Shown: positions 33,205-44,204 of the stretch, piece after piece | How the letters are laid out: every line of letters begins with the position of its first letter | How positions within the stretch are numbered: position 1 is the first letter of the stretch | From: Muntiacus reevesi | Taxonomy: Eukaryota > Chordata > Mammalia > Artiodactyla > Cervidae | Direction: 5' to 3' | Assembly (NCBI RefSeq): GCF_963930625.1 | Contig: NC_089259.1 | Location: 14,013,559 to 14,077,558, forward strand | Length of the DNA: 64,000 nt | Notes under the pieces: model-generated | The model's input: only the letters and a program-made list of their open reading frames with translations | Told to the model about the DNA's origin: nothing | The model's database searches: none | Made by a program: the position numbers and the translations under genes

Positions 33205-33530
33205 TTCTCCTCACTCAATACTTCGTTGGCTCCTATCCATCTTTCAGACTTCAGCTTAAATATCATTTTGTCAAAAAAAGATCTTCCCTGACTTTCTCCT
33301 AGTTTAAGTGCTATTCTCTCAAGTTTCCTGCACTTCTTTCTCATCGCACTTATTGCAGTTTTAAATAATGTGTTTGATGATTATTTGAGTAGTGTCTGGC
33401 TCCCCTGCTGGTGTGTTAAGTGTGAAAAAAAAAAAAAAAAAAACGGGAGACCTGACTCTTCCTACAATCTCCCAGCAGAGTGCCTGCTGCATAGTGGGTG
33501 ATCAGAGTTTTTCGATGATGAGTGAGTTGT
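33205..33530 (+). mobile_element. L2 LINE 3' fragment with internal A run
   Basis: tttcagacttcagcttaaat and ccctgactttctcctagttt, then the gagtgcctgctgcatagtgg end, fit L2. A poly(A) of about 18 bases near 33425 lies inside and may be a lone A-tail insertion. Confidence 0.6.
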
Positions 33531-33884
33531 CTATAACTGTAAGCGCCATAGAAGTTGTTTTCATGATGATATATTTTTCATGACAGAAGGGTTCTGCAAT
33601 CAAATAAGTTTGATGCATTACAGAGTTAAACAGTTTAGCAGATTTCTGTGCTGCAGGATTTCTCCCAGCCTATAACCTGTCCAAGAACATGTGAATTCAG
33701 TACATGAGAGGGGAAACGAGACTGTAGAGCTCTTGTATCACAGAGTGCCTTTCAAGATAAGCAAACAGTAACGATTTACCATTTAGCTTAAAAAATACTC
33801 CTTTTAAAAAATATGTGTATGTATAATATCATCATTCTGTGGTCACTTTCTAAGCCTTCTGTAAGCATTATTCTTTTCATTTAC
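33531..33884. other. No recognised feature
   Basis: AT-rich, no repeat assigned. Confidence 0.45.
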
Positions 33885-34365
33885 TATTTTTTTTTCTTTT
33901 TTGAGGCTTTATTGTTTTTGAACACGTTTAAGTTTATAGCAAAATTGAGAGGAAGATACAGATATTTCTCATATAACCTACACATGCATAGCCTCCCCTG
34001 ATCAACATCACTCACCAGAATAGTATATTTTTTTTAACCAAAGATGAACCTACATTGACATGTCATGATCACTCATAGTCCTTAGCTTACCTTTTTATTC
34101 AGTCCTGGTGTTGTACATTTTATGGGTTTGGATCAATGTATAGCGATGTACATGCGTTTAAGTTTCTTCCATGCCTTTGCCTGACTTGATGGATTATTTC
34201 TTTTTAGTGCTAAATAATATTTCATGGTCTGGAAGCCCTACAGTTTACTTACCCATTTACCTATTAAAGGACATCTTGATTGTTTCCAAGTTTAGGTAAT
34301 GATCAACAAAGTTTCTATAAATATCCACAAAACCTGGTGCCTATAACTGAATGCTATGATATGCA
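33885..34365 (-). mobile_element. Old L1, antisense
   Basis: gttgtacattttatgggttt, atttctttttagtgctaaat and aaaggacatcttgattgttt follow the antisense L1M 3' region. No intact frame. Confidence 0.65.
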
Positions 34366-35084
34366 AATTGACAGTTGCCACGCTTAGGACTCTGTGGCGG
34401 CAGCTAACAATAATCAATTCAAGCTGGCCTCAGCAATAAGATCAGAAGTAGGCAAACTCGCAAAGACTGCTAGCTTCCTCTCCCAGTCCAGCCCTGCCCT
34501 GATAGAAGGATTACAATTATGCTGAAACAATTTTGTAAATTTGTAAAAATCAAAAGAGCTCGACATTCTAATAGGATGAGACATAATAAAAAAGTAAAAT
34601 ATATAGAATTTTGATGCTAATAAATGCTATAGAGAAAAAGTGTATGGACCTAGAGATCTATAAAGACTGTTGAGAGCTCTAATCTTCCTCTGTAAGAGAG
34701 AGAGAAAGTGGTTGTGATTTGGTTCCTGAGGACACACTCAGAAAGAGGGAGGGATCTTCTCTTTCTTCTGCTGACTGCAATCCTGAATTAAAGCCAGGTG
34801 ATCCCCAGTGAGCTGGAGAAAGAAGTAGGGTTTGCTGGAAACCAACCAGAAATCAAGAATATGGTATCATACTAGTCTTACATGGAGGAAAGATAGAGAT
34901 TTTATTTGTGCAAGAAAGTGCTAGGGAAAAGTAAATATAATTAAAGATCTTAATGCAATTTACCCAGTAGAAGTCTGGAAAGGAGAGATGAATCTGGAAA
35001 ACAGAAGTATAGAAAATATAAGATTAAATGACCAAAAAAAAAAGCCAGAGAGAAGCAAATGAAAACTTTGAACTCACCATTTAG
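34366..35084. other. Unassigned AT-rich region
   Basis: Parts near 34560-34660 (aaaagtaaaatatatagaat, aataaatgctatagagaaaa) may belong to the purine-rich ancient repeat. Otherwise nothing assigned. Confidence 0.4.
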
Positions 35085-35480
35085 AAGGCAGAGACTCTCA
35101 GAGTCTTAAAAAAATTAGTAAGATCAAGTAATGTTTTAGCTACAATAAGAGACACACTTTGAAAGGATCTAGGTAGATAAAACATAAAGTGATGGGGAAA
35201 GATTAAGGCATGAGAACTAAAAGATAACAAAGATAGCAATCTGAATATTAAAAAATGGATTCAAAGTTTAAATGTCATAAGCAACAAAGAAAAATGTTAC
35301 ATATTGAAGAAAGGAACAATAGACCAATAAAATAATGATCACAGATCAACAATAACTCCAACATATATAACGCATCAATGAATAGAATCCCAGAGAGAAA
35401 CAAACATATCAACAGGTATTTTTAGAGATTTTAAACACAACATCTCTAGAAACTGGTAGATCATTTTGTGGGGGGAGGTA
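35085..35480 (+). mobile_element. Very decayed L1 ORF2 fragment
   Basis: gaccaataaaataatgatca, acagatcaacaataactcca and catatataacgcatcaatga recall the ORF2 region between endonuclease and RT. Weak match. Confidence 0.4.
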
Positions 35481-35484
35481 AGAT

Positions 35485-35815
35485 TATTTGAAAATTTTAT
35501 TTAACCAATAGTTATTGAACACCTGTTATGTACCATTGCTCTAGATACCGGGGCTCTGTAGTAGCAGCGACAGTTGCTCAGTTGTATCTGACTCTTTGTG
35601 ACCCCATGGGCTGCAGTCCACTAGGCTCCTCTTAAGATCCCCTGAGGAGAGGGGATTCCAGTATTCTTGCCTGGAGAATTCCATGGACAGAAGGGCCTGG
35701 CAGGCTATAGTGCATGGGGTCCCAAAGAGTCAGAAGTGATTAAGTGACTAAAACTTTCACTGGGTCTATAGCAGTGAGCAAAACAGTCAAAATCCTAACT
35801 TACAAGTTTATAAAG
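35485..35815 (+). repeat. Ancient repeat split by an inverted SINE
   Basis: ttgaacacctgttatgtacc and agataccggggctctgtag on the left, tagcagtgagcaaaacagtc on the right, are consecutive in the attgagcacctactatgtgc-type repeat. Confidence 0.5.
35565..35764 (+). mobile_element. Bov-tA with head-to-head inverted 5' part
   Basis: 35572-35632 is antisense BovA (gttgctcagttgtatctgac onward). From 35633 the sense Bov-tA begins (aagatcccctgaggagaggg) and reaches ctaaaactttcact. A near-repeat tctgtagtag / tctatagcag (35555-35564 and 35765-35774) flanks the whole, suggesting one insertion event. Confidence 0.8.
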
Positions 35816-35829
35816 ACAGAAGCAAATCA

Positions 35830-35970
35830 GTGGTTGTCTGCGACAGGAATGGAGGGGAAATTACTATAGACAGGACAAGGAAACTTTCTGGGGTGAAGAA
35901 AATATTCTAGATATGATGATGATTGATCCATAAATTTACCAAGTTAAAAGAGCTCACATTTTAAAAAAAC
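35830..35970 (+). mobile_element. L1 3' UTR fragment
   Basis: cagtggttgtctgcgacagg and ggtgaagaaaatattctaga fit an L1M 3' UTR, sense strand. Confidence 0.5.
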
Positions 35971-35971
35971 A

Positions 35972-36545
35972 AATTTACTGAAATATAGTTGATTTACAAT
36001 GTTGGGTTAGTCTCAGGTATACAGGAAAGTGATTCAGTTACACACATACACACACATATATTCTATTATTATTATTTTAAATATTTATTTATTTGGCTGC
36101 TCCAGGTCTTGGTTGCAGCATTTGGGATCTAGTTCCCTGACCAGGGATTGAGCCTCCTACACTGGGAGTGCAGAGTCTTAGCCACTGAATCACCAAGGAA
36201 ATCCCTATATTCTTTTTTTCAAATTCTTTCTCATTATAGGTTATTATAAGCTATTGAATATAGTTCCCCATGCTGTACAGTAGGTCCTTGTTGGTTATCT
36301 ACTTTATATATAGTAGCATTTCTGTTTTAATCCCAAACTCCTAATTTATTCCTCTTCCCTTTTCCTTTCGGTAAGTTTGTTTTCTATGTCTGTGAGTCTA
36401 TTTCTGCTTTGTAAATAAGTTTATTTGTATCATATTTTTAGGTTCCACGTATAAGCAGTATCATCTGATATTTGTCTTTCTCTGATTTACTTCACTTAGT
36501 ATGATAATCTCTAGGTCCATCCATGTTTTTGCAAAGGGCATTAAA
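35972..36545 (-). mobile_element. L1, antisense, split by a CHR-2-type SINE
   Basis: aaatatagttgatttacaat, gaatatagttccccatgctg, tatgtctgtgagtctatttc and ctctaggtccatccatgttt are consecutive L1 3' UTR/ORF2-end motifs, antisense. Confidence 0.75.
36082..36206 (-). mobile_element. CHR-2-type SINE
   Basis: Antisense; ttgcagcatttgggatctag to gaatcaccaaggaaatccc, inside the L1. Confidence 0.88.
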
Positions 36546-36547
36546 AA

Positions 36548-36840
36548 TAACTCACATTTTAATGTGGGGGAATAGACAATAAATAAAAAAGAAGGAAAAT
36601 ATATACTGTGTTGATGGTAATAAATGCTGGACAGAAAGATAAAGAGGGGAATGGGAATGGGGAGGGAGGAGGAATTGCAAGATGAATAGAGTGGGCAGGG
36701 AAGACAGATGAGAAGGAGGCACTTAAAGGACAATTGGAAGGAGGGGAGAGCACTTCATAGAGCCATCTGCGGGAAGACGTTCCAAGCAGAAAAAGGAGAA
36801 AACAAACAATCAAAAACCAAAGTACTAAAAACAAACAAGC
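36548..36840 (+). repeat. Ancient purine-rich repeat, unassigned
   Basis: tggggggaatagacaataaa-like start, then gaatagagtgggcagggaag and gggaagacgttccaagcaga. Same family as pieces at 5.4, 16.5, 25.6 and 35.5 kb. The antisense open frames here are only its purine bias. Confidence 0.45.
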
Positions 36841-37079
36841 TTAAGAAGTCAGAAAATAAGCAACAGGTCACACCCAAAGAATTCAGAAGAAAGAAATCAA
36901 TAAAAACAAAAAGCAGAGAACATCAACTTTTAGAAAACTAAAAGCTGTGTTTTTTTTTAAAACTGATCAAGAAAACAGTAAACGAGAAACTATATCACAA
37001 AATCAAAAAGAAAAATAACTGCAAACACAGCAGTTTTAAGTAATAATAAAATAAGTAGCTATTTGACATTCTGGATAAA

Positions 37080-37950
37080 AGATATTCTTTCTGAAAACAA
37101 AAATGTCAAAACTGATACAAGAAGGAAAAGAAATTTGAAGAGACTAATAATAGTTAAAGAAATTGACATTGCTATCAAGGACATCCTCAATTTTACCCTC
37201 AACAAGGAGGCCTGCTCCAAATGGTTTCTACTGTTAAATTTTTTAAAGACTACTTTAAAAAATCGTTGTTATTATTTTTGATATTTATTTATTTGACTGG
37301 GCTGGCTCTCAATTGCAGCATGTGGGATCTCGTTTTTGGCCAGGCATTGAAACCAGGCTGCCCAATTGGAAGCTCAGAGTCTTAGCCACTGGATCACCAG
37401 AGAAGTCCTTACTGTTGAGTTTTGATGATTTTCGAGGAAATAACCATTATACAAATCATCCAGAAAATAGAAAATAGAAAAAGAGGGATAACCTCTTTTC
37501 CTAAGACTGGTGTAATTAATTTCAAACCCAGGCAGTATCAGGACAAGAAAAGGAAACCCGAGTCCTTTGTACTTCTGAGCATGGATGTAAAAAATCTTAA
37601 TAAGCTATTAACCATCTGAATCCAACAATATATTCCAAATAAGACATACCATGACCAATCAGTGTTTATCCTAAGGATGCAAGAGAAGACAAAATTAAAC
37701 TTCTACCAGTGAGTGACTGCCTGGAATATGATGAATGCTAGTAAATATTATTGGTTGTTTAATGATTACTAATATTAGATGGTGGGAGCACAAGCTAGTA
37801 CAATGAGTTCAGAAAATAATTTGACATTATCTTGTAAAGTTAAACATACAAGTAACTTCCACTCCAAGGACTATATCCTAAAGATTCTTAATTATATGCA
37901 ATTGTAGACATATGGAAGAATATTGTTAGCAGATTTCTTTGAAAGAGCAA
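37080..37950 (+). mobile_element. Decayed L1 ORF2 (RT and downstream)
   Basis: gcctgctccaaatggtttct, ggatgtaaaaaatcttaata, gaatccaacaatatattcca and catgaccaatcagtgtttat follow the L1 RT domain. The segment after 37700 jumps to the ORF2 end, so there is an internal deletion. Confidence 0.6.
37275..37409 (-). mobile_element. CHR-2-type SINE
   Basis: Antisense; ggctctcaattgcagcatgt to ggatcaccagagaagtcctt, inserted in the L1 RT region. Confidence 0.88.
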
Positions 37951-38044
37951 ATAAGGAAATTAAACTTTTTTTGGATAAACAACTTGTGTTATAATCATAA
38001 TGGATTGCTATTTAGTGGTAGGATTGAAGTAAGAAAATGGAGGC

Positions 38045-38145
38045 TCAAGATGAAAGAGGAAAAGGAATTTAAAACAGAAGAGAAAAAAAAAGAGAGAGAG
38101 AGAAAAAGAAAAGAAGAAAAAAGAGAAAAAAATAGAAGAGAAGAT
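38045..38145 (+). repeat. Polypurine (GA/GAAA-rich) tract
   Basis: About 100 bases almost free of pyrimidine, including agagagagagagaaaaag. Capable of triplex formation in vitro; the encoded lysine/glutamate frames are low complexity. Confidence 0.9.
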
Positions 38146-38979
38146 TTGCACCATTAAATGAGCTTGGTGTGCTGTAATTTGCAACTGACTAGGAAAGAAG
38201 TGAAAAGGCAAGGAATTGTTGTAAGGATACGGTGTTATTTCATGGACCAGGGGTATGACCGGGCTGGGCTTCAGCAAGCAACTGAAATTAAGGTGTACGA
38301 AGCTTCCAGATCTCTTTCTCATTCTTTTATCTCTGCATCTCCATGTGAATTTGTCACACTTCTCTTTAAGGATTTATTTCCTCTGCATCACCTGCAGATT
38401 ATCAGTGAAGGTGGCTGCTTCACGGTTGTTAAATTTATAAGTTTCAGCTCCAGCCACCTAATGTGTATGACCTAACTCTTCTGGATCCCAGTTACAGATT
38501 TTCAGAAAAAGAGATTCCTTTACAGGGTGTCAAGCACTAGCTATAAAAACTGTGCATCCGATGATGCAAATACACCTGCCAGAGGCCCACTCCTGAGACC
38601 TGTGGGTCAAGATGGCATTTCCCAAAAGCAGAGATCCTTGTGAGCTGAGCCGTATCTACTTACAAATAACCAGGCTCAGAATCAAACTGACATTCGCATA
38701 TCGGTGAGAGGACAAGGAGCTTGACTCTGATGCCCAAAATCTGGGTTTGCAAGCACAAACATTTTGCCTACACCCTCAACTAATTCATCATTTGAACTGA
38801 TCCAGAGACATATTCCAGGGAGATCAGTAGGGCAGTTTCTAATATTGTCAGAAACAAGGAGGCATTAAATGAACATCCCAGATGAGGAGTGGCAGGGCCC
38901 CTGATGTGGCCCCTGTACCGATTCCATCAGTTCAGTTCGGTTCCATACTGATTCCGTACTGGGGGTCCCAAATGCAGGG
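38146..38979. other. No recognised feature
   Basis: Single-copy-looking sequence. Open frames of about 105 codons lack domains or supporting splice context. Confidence 0.45.
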
Positions 38980-39115
38980 ACTAAGAAAGGCAGAGTAGCT
39001 GGGGTCAGACTGTAAATTACTTCGTATGCCTGACATCTGAATTTACCTTTGACTATGTAGACAGTCCCTGAAGGTTCCAGACCGCAGGGGTGTCATGTGT
39101 CTTCTACCATTAAGG
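38980..39115 (+). repeat. Ancient repeat fragment, unassigned
   Basis: ctaagaaaggcagagtagct through gacagtccctgaaggttcca and aggggtgtcatgtgtctt resembles the 3' part of the purine-rich ancient family. Confidence 0.35.
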
Positions 39116-39145
39116 AAAATCAATTCAGAGGACTTAGCATCATCC

Positions 39146-39360
39146 CTGGGTTTCCCCGGTGGCAAGTGGTAAAGAAGCCACTTGCCATGCAGCAGACACA
39201 GGAGATGCTGGTTCGATTCCTGGGTCTGGAAGATCCCCTGGAGGAGGGCAGGGCAACCACTCCAGTATTCTTGCCTGGAGAATCCTGTGGACAGAGGAGC
39301 CTGGTGGACTACAGTCCGTGGGGTCACAAAGAGTCAGACACGACTGAAGTGACTTAGCAC
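39146..39360 (+). mobile_element. Bov-tA SINE with target duplication
   Basis: Sense copy flanked by tagcatcatcc at 39135-39145 and 39361-39371 (11 bp, perfect). Confidence 0.95.
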
Positions 39361-39669
39361 TAGCATCATCCGTAATGTTAAACAATGAAAAACGATCGTG
39401 ATTCCTCATGGAAATTATTTCTTGAATTTATTCTGTTCTTCACTTAATTTGTATTTATTGGCAAATATCTCTTGGATACATCTGGGAAGTTGTTAAGCAA
39501 TTGTTGCCCTGGGCAGTAGCTAAGGCAGTTTATTCACAGAATCCTCCCCTTCACCACCTGCAGAACAGAAGGCAAAACACTGTACCTTCACCCGCTGAGT
39601 GGTTGGAGGACATTATAAATAGAACCCGTGGAGAAGGCTCATCGCATTGTGTCTCCCAGGGAAAGTCAG
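39361..39669. other. No recognised feature
   Basis: About 300 bases, AT-rich at the start. Nothing assigned. Confidence 0.45.
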
Positions 39670-39812
39670 CTGAGTTCAGTCACTCAGTCATGTCTGACTC
39701 TTAGTGACCCCATGGACTGCAACATGCCAGGCTTCCCTGTCCATCACCAACTCCCGGAGCTTGCTCAAACTCATGTCCACCGATTCGGTGATGCCATCCA
39801 ACCATCTTATCA
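39670..39812 (-). mobile_element. BovB 3' terminal fragment
   Basis: Antisense 3' end (gagttcagtcactcagtcat to ccatccaaccatcttatc). Confidence 0.9.
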
Positions 39813-39920
39813 TGGTTTTCCTCATGACAGGGAAAGTCAACACTTTGCAATCCCAGGCAGTACTATGAGTAGAAGTTGCTCTGAAATTCAGGGATATGAA
39901 CGAGCCACACTTTAAATGGG

Positions 39921-40018
39921 CCAGTATTCTTGCCTGGAGAATCCCACGGACAGGCGAGCCTGGCGGGCTACGGTCCATGGGGTCTCAAAGAGTCGGACAT
40001 GACTGAGCCACTGAACAG
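39921..40018 (+). mobile_element. BovA fragment, 5'-truncated
   Basis: Starts abruptly at ggccagtattcttgcctgga and ends gactgagccactgaacag. Confidence 0.85.
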
Positions 40019-40210
40019 CAAAGTACTGCTTACCCTGGGGCCAACTATATCCCAATTACGTTCAGACGCTAAGGGGAATAAAAAAGAAGAAAGAGATTTG
40101 CTAAGAGTGGTCTGCTCTTACATTCAAACCACTGTCTCATGAGTGAGAGAAAACTGTTCATCTTGCTAGTTAAAGTTACTCTGCTCTCTGCTGGTTGAAA
40201 ACCATCTCTA

Positions 40211-40410
40211 GTGTGAAATGTGGGAAGTCCTGTTCTGAAATTTGATTTCATGTTTACTCATGAATAGCAGTTGCCCACGAAAGCTGTTCACTTTTTGAAT
40301 AAATTATGTTTGCCTCTGGGCACATAAACATCCCAAAGATTTCTTTTATCTTGTGTCTTAAGAGAAGCAAGTGGGACCAAACGAGCTGGCTGCTGATCGG
40401 GTGGCAGCCT
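40211..40410 (+). repeat. Inverted duplication, left arm
   Basis: Its reverse complement aligns with 42075-42271. The best block is 40235-40270, a 36-base perfect match to the complement of 42212-42247. Both arms continue with about 80% similarity. Not a repeat family I recognise. Confidence 0.88.
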
Positions 40411-40902
40411 GGAGGAAGGGGCAGTGTAGGGAGGGAGGGCAGGGGCCCCATTTCTGGGCATCCCTCTGCCTGGATCCATATCCAGATTGCCACCTAAGCG
40501 GAGGTGTGATGGAGTCAGGACTCTTCTAAGGGCACTTGAAAACATCCCAGCATTTACCCAAAAAACAGACCCTCTGCTCTGAAATCTCCCCCAAGCTTTT
40601 CTGGTTATTTAAAACCTCTCCCCACCCCCCACTTTGGGGAGGATGAAAGGGGGGTGCAGCCCATGTGATCCTCCCTCTCCCGTGGCCCCTACTCTCTGCC
40701 TCACCCCTCAGAACCCAACAGGATGTGTTTTTCCTTCCCTGTCTGCCTGGAAGGGATTTCCCTTCTGTCCATTCTCTTCCTTCCTGGATTTTATATTCCC
40801 CTTCCCCTTGGGCATGATGGCCAAGGAGCTGTAGGGAAAGAATCACAGTCGCTGATGTAGGGGCAACAGGAGGAGCTAATTGAAAACTACTACCCTTAGG
40901 TT
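40411..40902. other. GC-rich unassigned stretch within the inverted-repeat loop
   Basis: C/G-rich, with overlapping open frames on both strands but no domain or splice evidence. Confidence 0.4.
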
Positions 40903-41003
40903 GGGCTTCCCTGGTAGCTCAGTTGGTAAAGAATTCGCCTGCAACACAAGAGGCCTCGGTTCGATTCCTGGGTCGGGAAAATCCCCTGGAGAAGGGAACA
41001 GCC
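40903..41003 (+). mobile_element. Bov-tA tRNA half only, 3'-truncated
   Basis: gggcttccctggtagctcag through the B box ggttcgattcctgggtcggg to agaagggaacagccc. It lacks the BovA half, an unusual 3' truncation. Confidence 0.85.
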
Positions 41004-41019
41004 CAGTCAATAGTCATCT

Positions 41020-41110
41020 CTTTCCTTGTCTGGGTCCCTTGCAGGGCAGAGTTGGGTTTGTCTTGGGAACTATTGTATCCCCAGCACTTATCATGATGCT
41101 TTGTAACAAA
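41020..41110 (+). mobile_element. L2 LINE 3' end fragment
   Basis: gggtttgtcttgggaactat followed by tgtatccccagcacttatca fits the L2 terminus. Confidence 0.5.
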
Positions 41111-41244
41111 TCACCTGGGATGCAGCACCCTAACATATATATTATTTATACATACGCATTAACTCCCAGTTTCCCTGGATCGGGAGCCGTGGCATAGCTG
41201 GGTCCCCTGCTCTGGGTCTTGCAAAGCTCTAATCAGGCATCAGT

Positions 41245-41600
41245 GCTATGAGATGGTCTCACCTGAGGCTCCAAGTGCTCTTCCAGCCTTATCTGGTTGT
41301 TGGCAGGATTCATTCGTTGCAGTTATAGAACCCATGATGGCTGCTTCAAGGCAAGTAGGAGAACCTAACACTTTCAAGAGTTCAGTTCAAGAGTTTCCTT
41401 TGATTCAGATCCACTCAGGTAATTTCCCTTTTGATTAATTTAAAACCAATTGATAGGAAAAAAAACCCTTAACCTTTGCCGTAAGTACACAATCTCATCA
41501 CAGGAATGACACCTATCATAGTCACAGATCCTGCCCACCTTCAAAGGGAGGGATTATACAAGGTCATAGGGTCATCATCTTAGAATTCTGCCTACCCAAA
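41245..41600. repeat. Unassigned old mammalian repeat
   Basis: ttcccttttgattaatttaa, catcacaggaatgacaccta and atcttagaattctgcctacc form a recurrent motif order that I cannot name. Confidence 0.45.
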
Positions 41601-42074
41601 ATGTGTGCGTTTACTTGTGCACCAAATATTCTTCACCTTTTCTGTGTCTGCCCCACAATGGTTTCTTTTCCTCCCTGCCTCTTAATTTCTCCTCATCTAT
41701 TTATGATCTTCTATACACAATACACTTTTCAACTGCCTTTGTGTTGAAAGATACATTTCTATTACTGGAAACTCCGTATTACATATTAAAGTCCCTCCTT
41801 TATAGTATAACATGCATAATACAAAAGCGATCATCCCACCACAGTTTCACAGCATGCCAGGCATAAATCCAAGGCAGAAGCTGTTGGATTGCATATTTTT
41901 ATAATTCACTTTAGCTTTTAATTACAATGAAGCAATAAAAGAAAGATATAAGGACATTGATCTTGTGGCTAGTGTCTTTATCATTCACTTCATGTTGACA
42001 ATTCCCATTGAAATTCAAACATTTCTTCCCTTGACTGCTATTCTCTCAGTCTACTGAAAGTGTTCAAAACAAGT
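41601..42074. other. No recognised feature
   Basis: AT-rich. Short frames only. Confidence 0.45.
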
Positions 42075-42271
42075 TACCTGCAGCCTTATGAATATCCAGC
42101 TCATTCTTCCCCACTTCTCCTGAGACACAAAACAAAATAAACCTTTAGGATATTTATGTGCTCAGAGACAAACTTCTAATTTACTCAAAAGTGAACCACT
42201 TTTGAGAGCAGCTGCTATTCATGAGTAAACATGAAATCAAATTTCAGAGAGGAACTTTTCATATGTCACAC
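42075..42271 (-). repeat. Inverted duplication, right arm
   Basis: Partner of 40211-40410, loop of about 1.66 kb. Ends near gtcacac at 42265-42271. Confidence 0.88.
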
Positions 42272-42384
42272 AAATAAACCTTTTAATTGCAACTTACGTA
42301 AAGCCAGACAAAGTGGTAAAGAGACCTCTAGGATGTAGCTCGGTTGTCCAGAGGAAGCTTTTACCGTCGAAATATGAATATCTG

Positions 42385-42500
42385 GGGACTTCCTGACAGT
42401 CCAGTGGTTGAGATCCCACCCTTCTGCTACAGGGAGTGAGGGTTCGATCCCTGGTTGGGGAACTAAAATCCTTACATGCTGTGCCATGCAGCCAAAAAAT
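42385..42500 (+). mobile_element. CHR-2-type SINE
   Basis: gggacttcctgacagtccag to gtgccatgcagccaaaaaat. An imperfect duplication gaaatatgaa precedes (42369) and follows (42501). Confidence 0.9.
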
Positions 42501-42522
42501 GAAATATGAACATTTGGAACCA

Positions 42523-42561
42523 TTACCCTCTAAACCTCTAACATTACCCTCTAAACCTGCT
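42523..42561 (+). repeat. Short tandem duplication
   Basis: Two copies of cattaccctctaaacct in tandem, about 20-base unit. Confidence 0.9.
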
Positions 42562-42689
42562 CCCTACAACCATTCCACCCTGTTGATTTTCCTTCCAGCA
42601 CCCAACCTGATTCATTAAAATGGAACGAGGAACAACATTTACAAAAGCATGGAGGTGTGAGAAATCCTTCATTTGTGGAAGTAAAAGCA

Positions 42690-43243
42690 ACAATTAAAAG
42701 ATACTTACTCCTTGGAAGGAAAGTTATGACCAACCTAGACAGCATATTTAAAAGCAGAGACATTACTTTGCCAACAAAGGTCCATCTGGTCAAAGTTATG
42801 ATTTTTCCAGTGGTCATGTATGGATGTGAGAGTTGAACTGTGAAGAAAGCTGAGCGCCAAAAAATTGATGCTTTTGAACTGTGGTGTTGGAGAAGACTCT
42901 TGAGAGTCCCTTGGACTGCAAGGAGATCCAACCAGTCCATCCTAAAGGAGAGCAGCCCTGGGTGTTCGTTGGAAGGACTGATGCTGAAGCTGAAACTCCA
43001 ATACTTTGGCCACCTGATGCGAAGATCTGACTCATTGGAAAAGACCCTGATGCTGGGAGGGATTAGGGGCAGGAGGAGAAGGGGATGACAGAGGATGAGA
43101 TGGCTGGATGGCATCACCGACTCGAAGGACATGGGTTTGAGTAAACTCCGGAAGTTGGTGATGGACAGGGAGGCCTGGCATGCTGTGATTCACGGGGTCT
43201 CAAAGAGTTGGACATGACTGAGCAACTGAACTGAACTGACTGA
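42690..43243 (+). mobile_element. BovB LINE 3' end
   Basis: Sense copy from aattaaaagatacttactcc to ctgaactgaactgactga. A frame of about 82 codons (42840-43088) is a remnant of the ORF downstream of RT. Confidence 0.93.
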
Positions 43244-43362
43244 ATCACCCGTTGAAGTCAGGGGAAGTAGTGGGTGATGGGACTTGAAAGATACTGGGAT
43301 CATGGTCATTCATGAAGGAGTTTGTGTTCTTCCCAGAGATGCTCTGAATGAGTGCCCTCTGT

Positions 43363-43772
43363 GATGGTTGAATGGTGGCCCCTACCCTCCAAAGACATGT
43401 CCACATCCCAACCCCAGCATCTGTGAATGTTACCTTATTTGCTGCTGTAAATTAAGTGTCTTAAGATGAGATCATGCTCAGTCATCCAGGAAGGCCCTAA
43501 ATTCAATGACAGGTGTGCTTTGAAGGAACAAGAGAGGAGAAGACCACATGGAGATGGAAGCAGAGACTGGAGTGATGTGACCACAAGCCAAGGAGACCAG
43601 CAACCATGAGAAGGCAGAAGAGGCAAGGATGGGAGTCTCCCCCTGAACCCCAGGGGGTGGGAGGTGTGACCTTGCCAACATCTTGATTTTCGTCACCTGG
43701 CCTCCAGACTGCGGGAGAATATATTTCTGTTGTTATCAGCCATCCAGTTTCTGGTCATTTGTGAGTGCTGCC
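43363..43772 (+). mobile_element. MaLR-like LTR remnant
   Basis: tgaatgttaccttatttgct, taagatgagatcatgctcag, ctaaattcaatgacaggtgt and catcttgattttcgtcacct: same family as 3943-4360. Confidence 0.5.
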
Positions 43773-43789
43773 TTAGGCTGCGTATTCAC

Positions 43790-43995
43790 CCTTCTCCACA
43801 CCCTGCTCTTCGTGGAGGTGTGCTAGTCATCCTTCAAGCTCAGCTCAGGGGTTACACTCTCTGTAAAGACTCCCCTGACCAGCCCAGGTAGAGGTGACCC
43901 TCCCAGGTTTCCCAGCGGCTCTCACACTTCCCCTGCTGTTTCTCCCATTGCTCTTGTTTCATTTTCTGGTGACACTCAGCTGTCCTTGTTCATCT
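43790..43995 (+). mobile_element. L2 LINE 3' fragment
   Basis: catccttcaagctcagctca, taaagactcccctgaccagc and gcggctctcacacttcccct follow L2. Confidence 0.55.
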
Positions 43996-44204
43996 CTTCC
44001 ACACAGTTGCCTAAACCCTTCTGGGATGCTCTAGCTGGATTCCCAGGCCCCATTCCAGAGGTGTGACTGAAGCCTTCTGTTTAAGTGATCCCCTCACCTT
44101 CACTTGCTTACGTGGGTTTTGAAGGCAGGGTAAAGCAGATTTAAAAGTGTCCTTAAAACTGTACCCAGGGCAAGCCTGCAGTTATGCTTTCTTTTTTCCC
44201 TTTT
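43996..44204. other. No recognised feature
   Basis: Short unassigned piece between L2 and a SINE. Confidence 0.4.
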
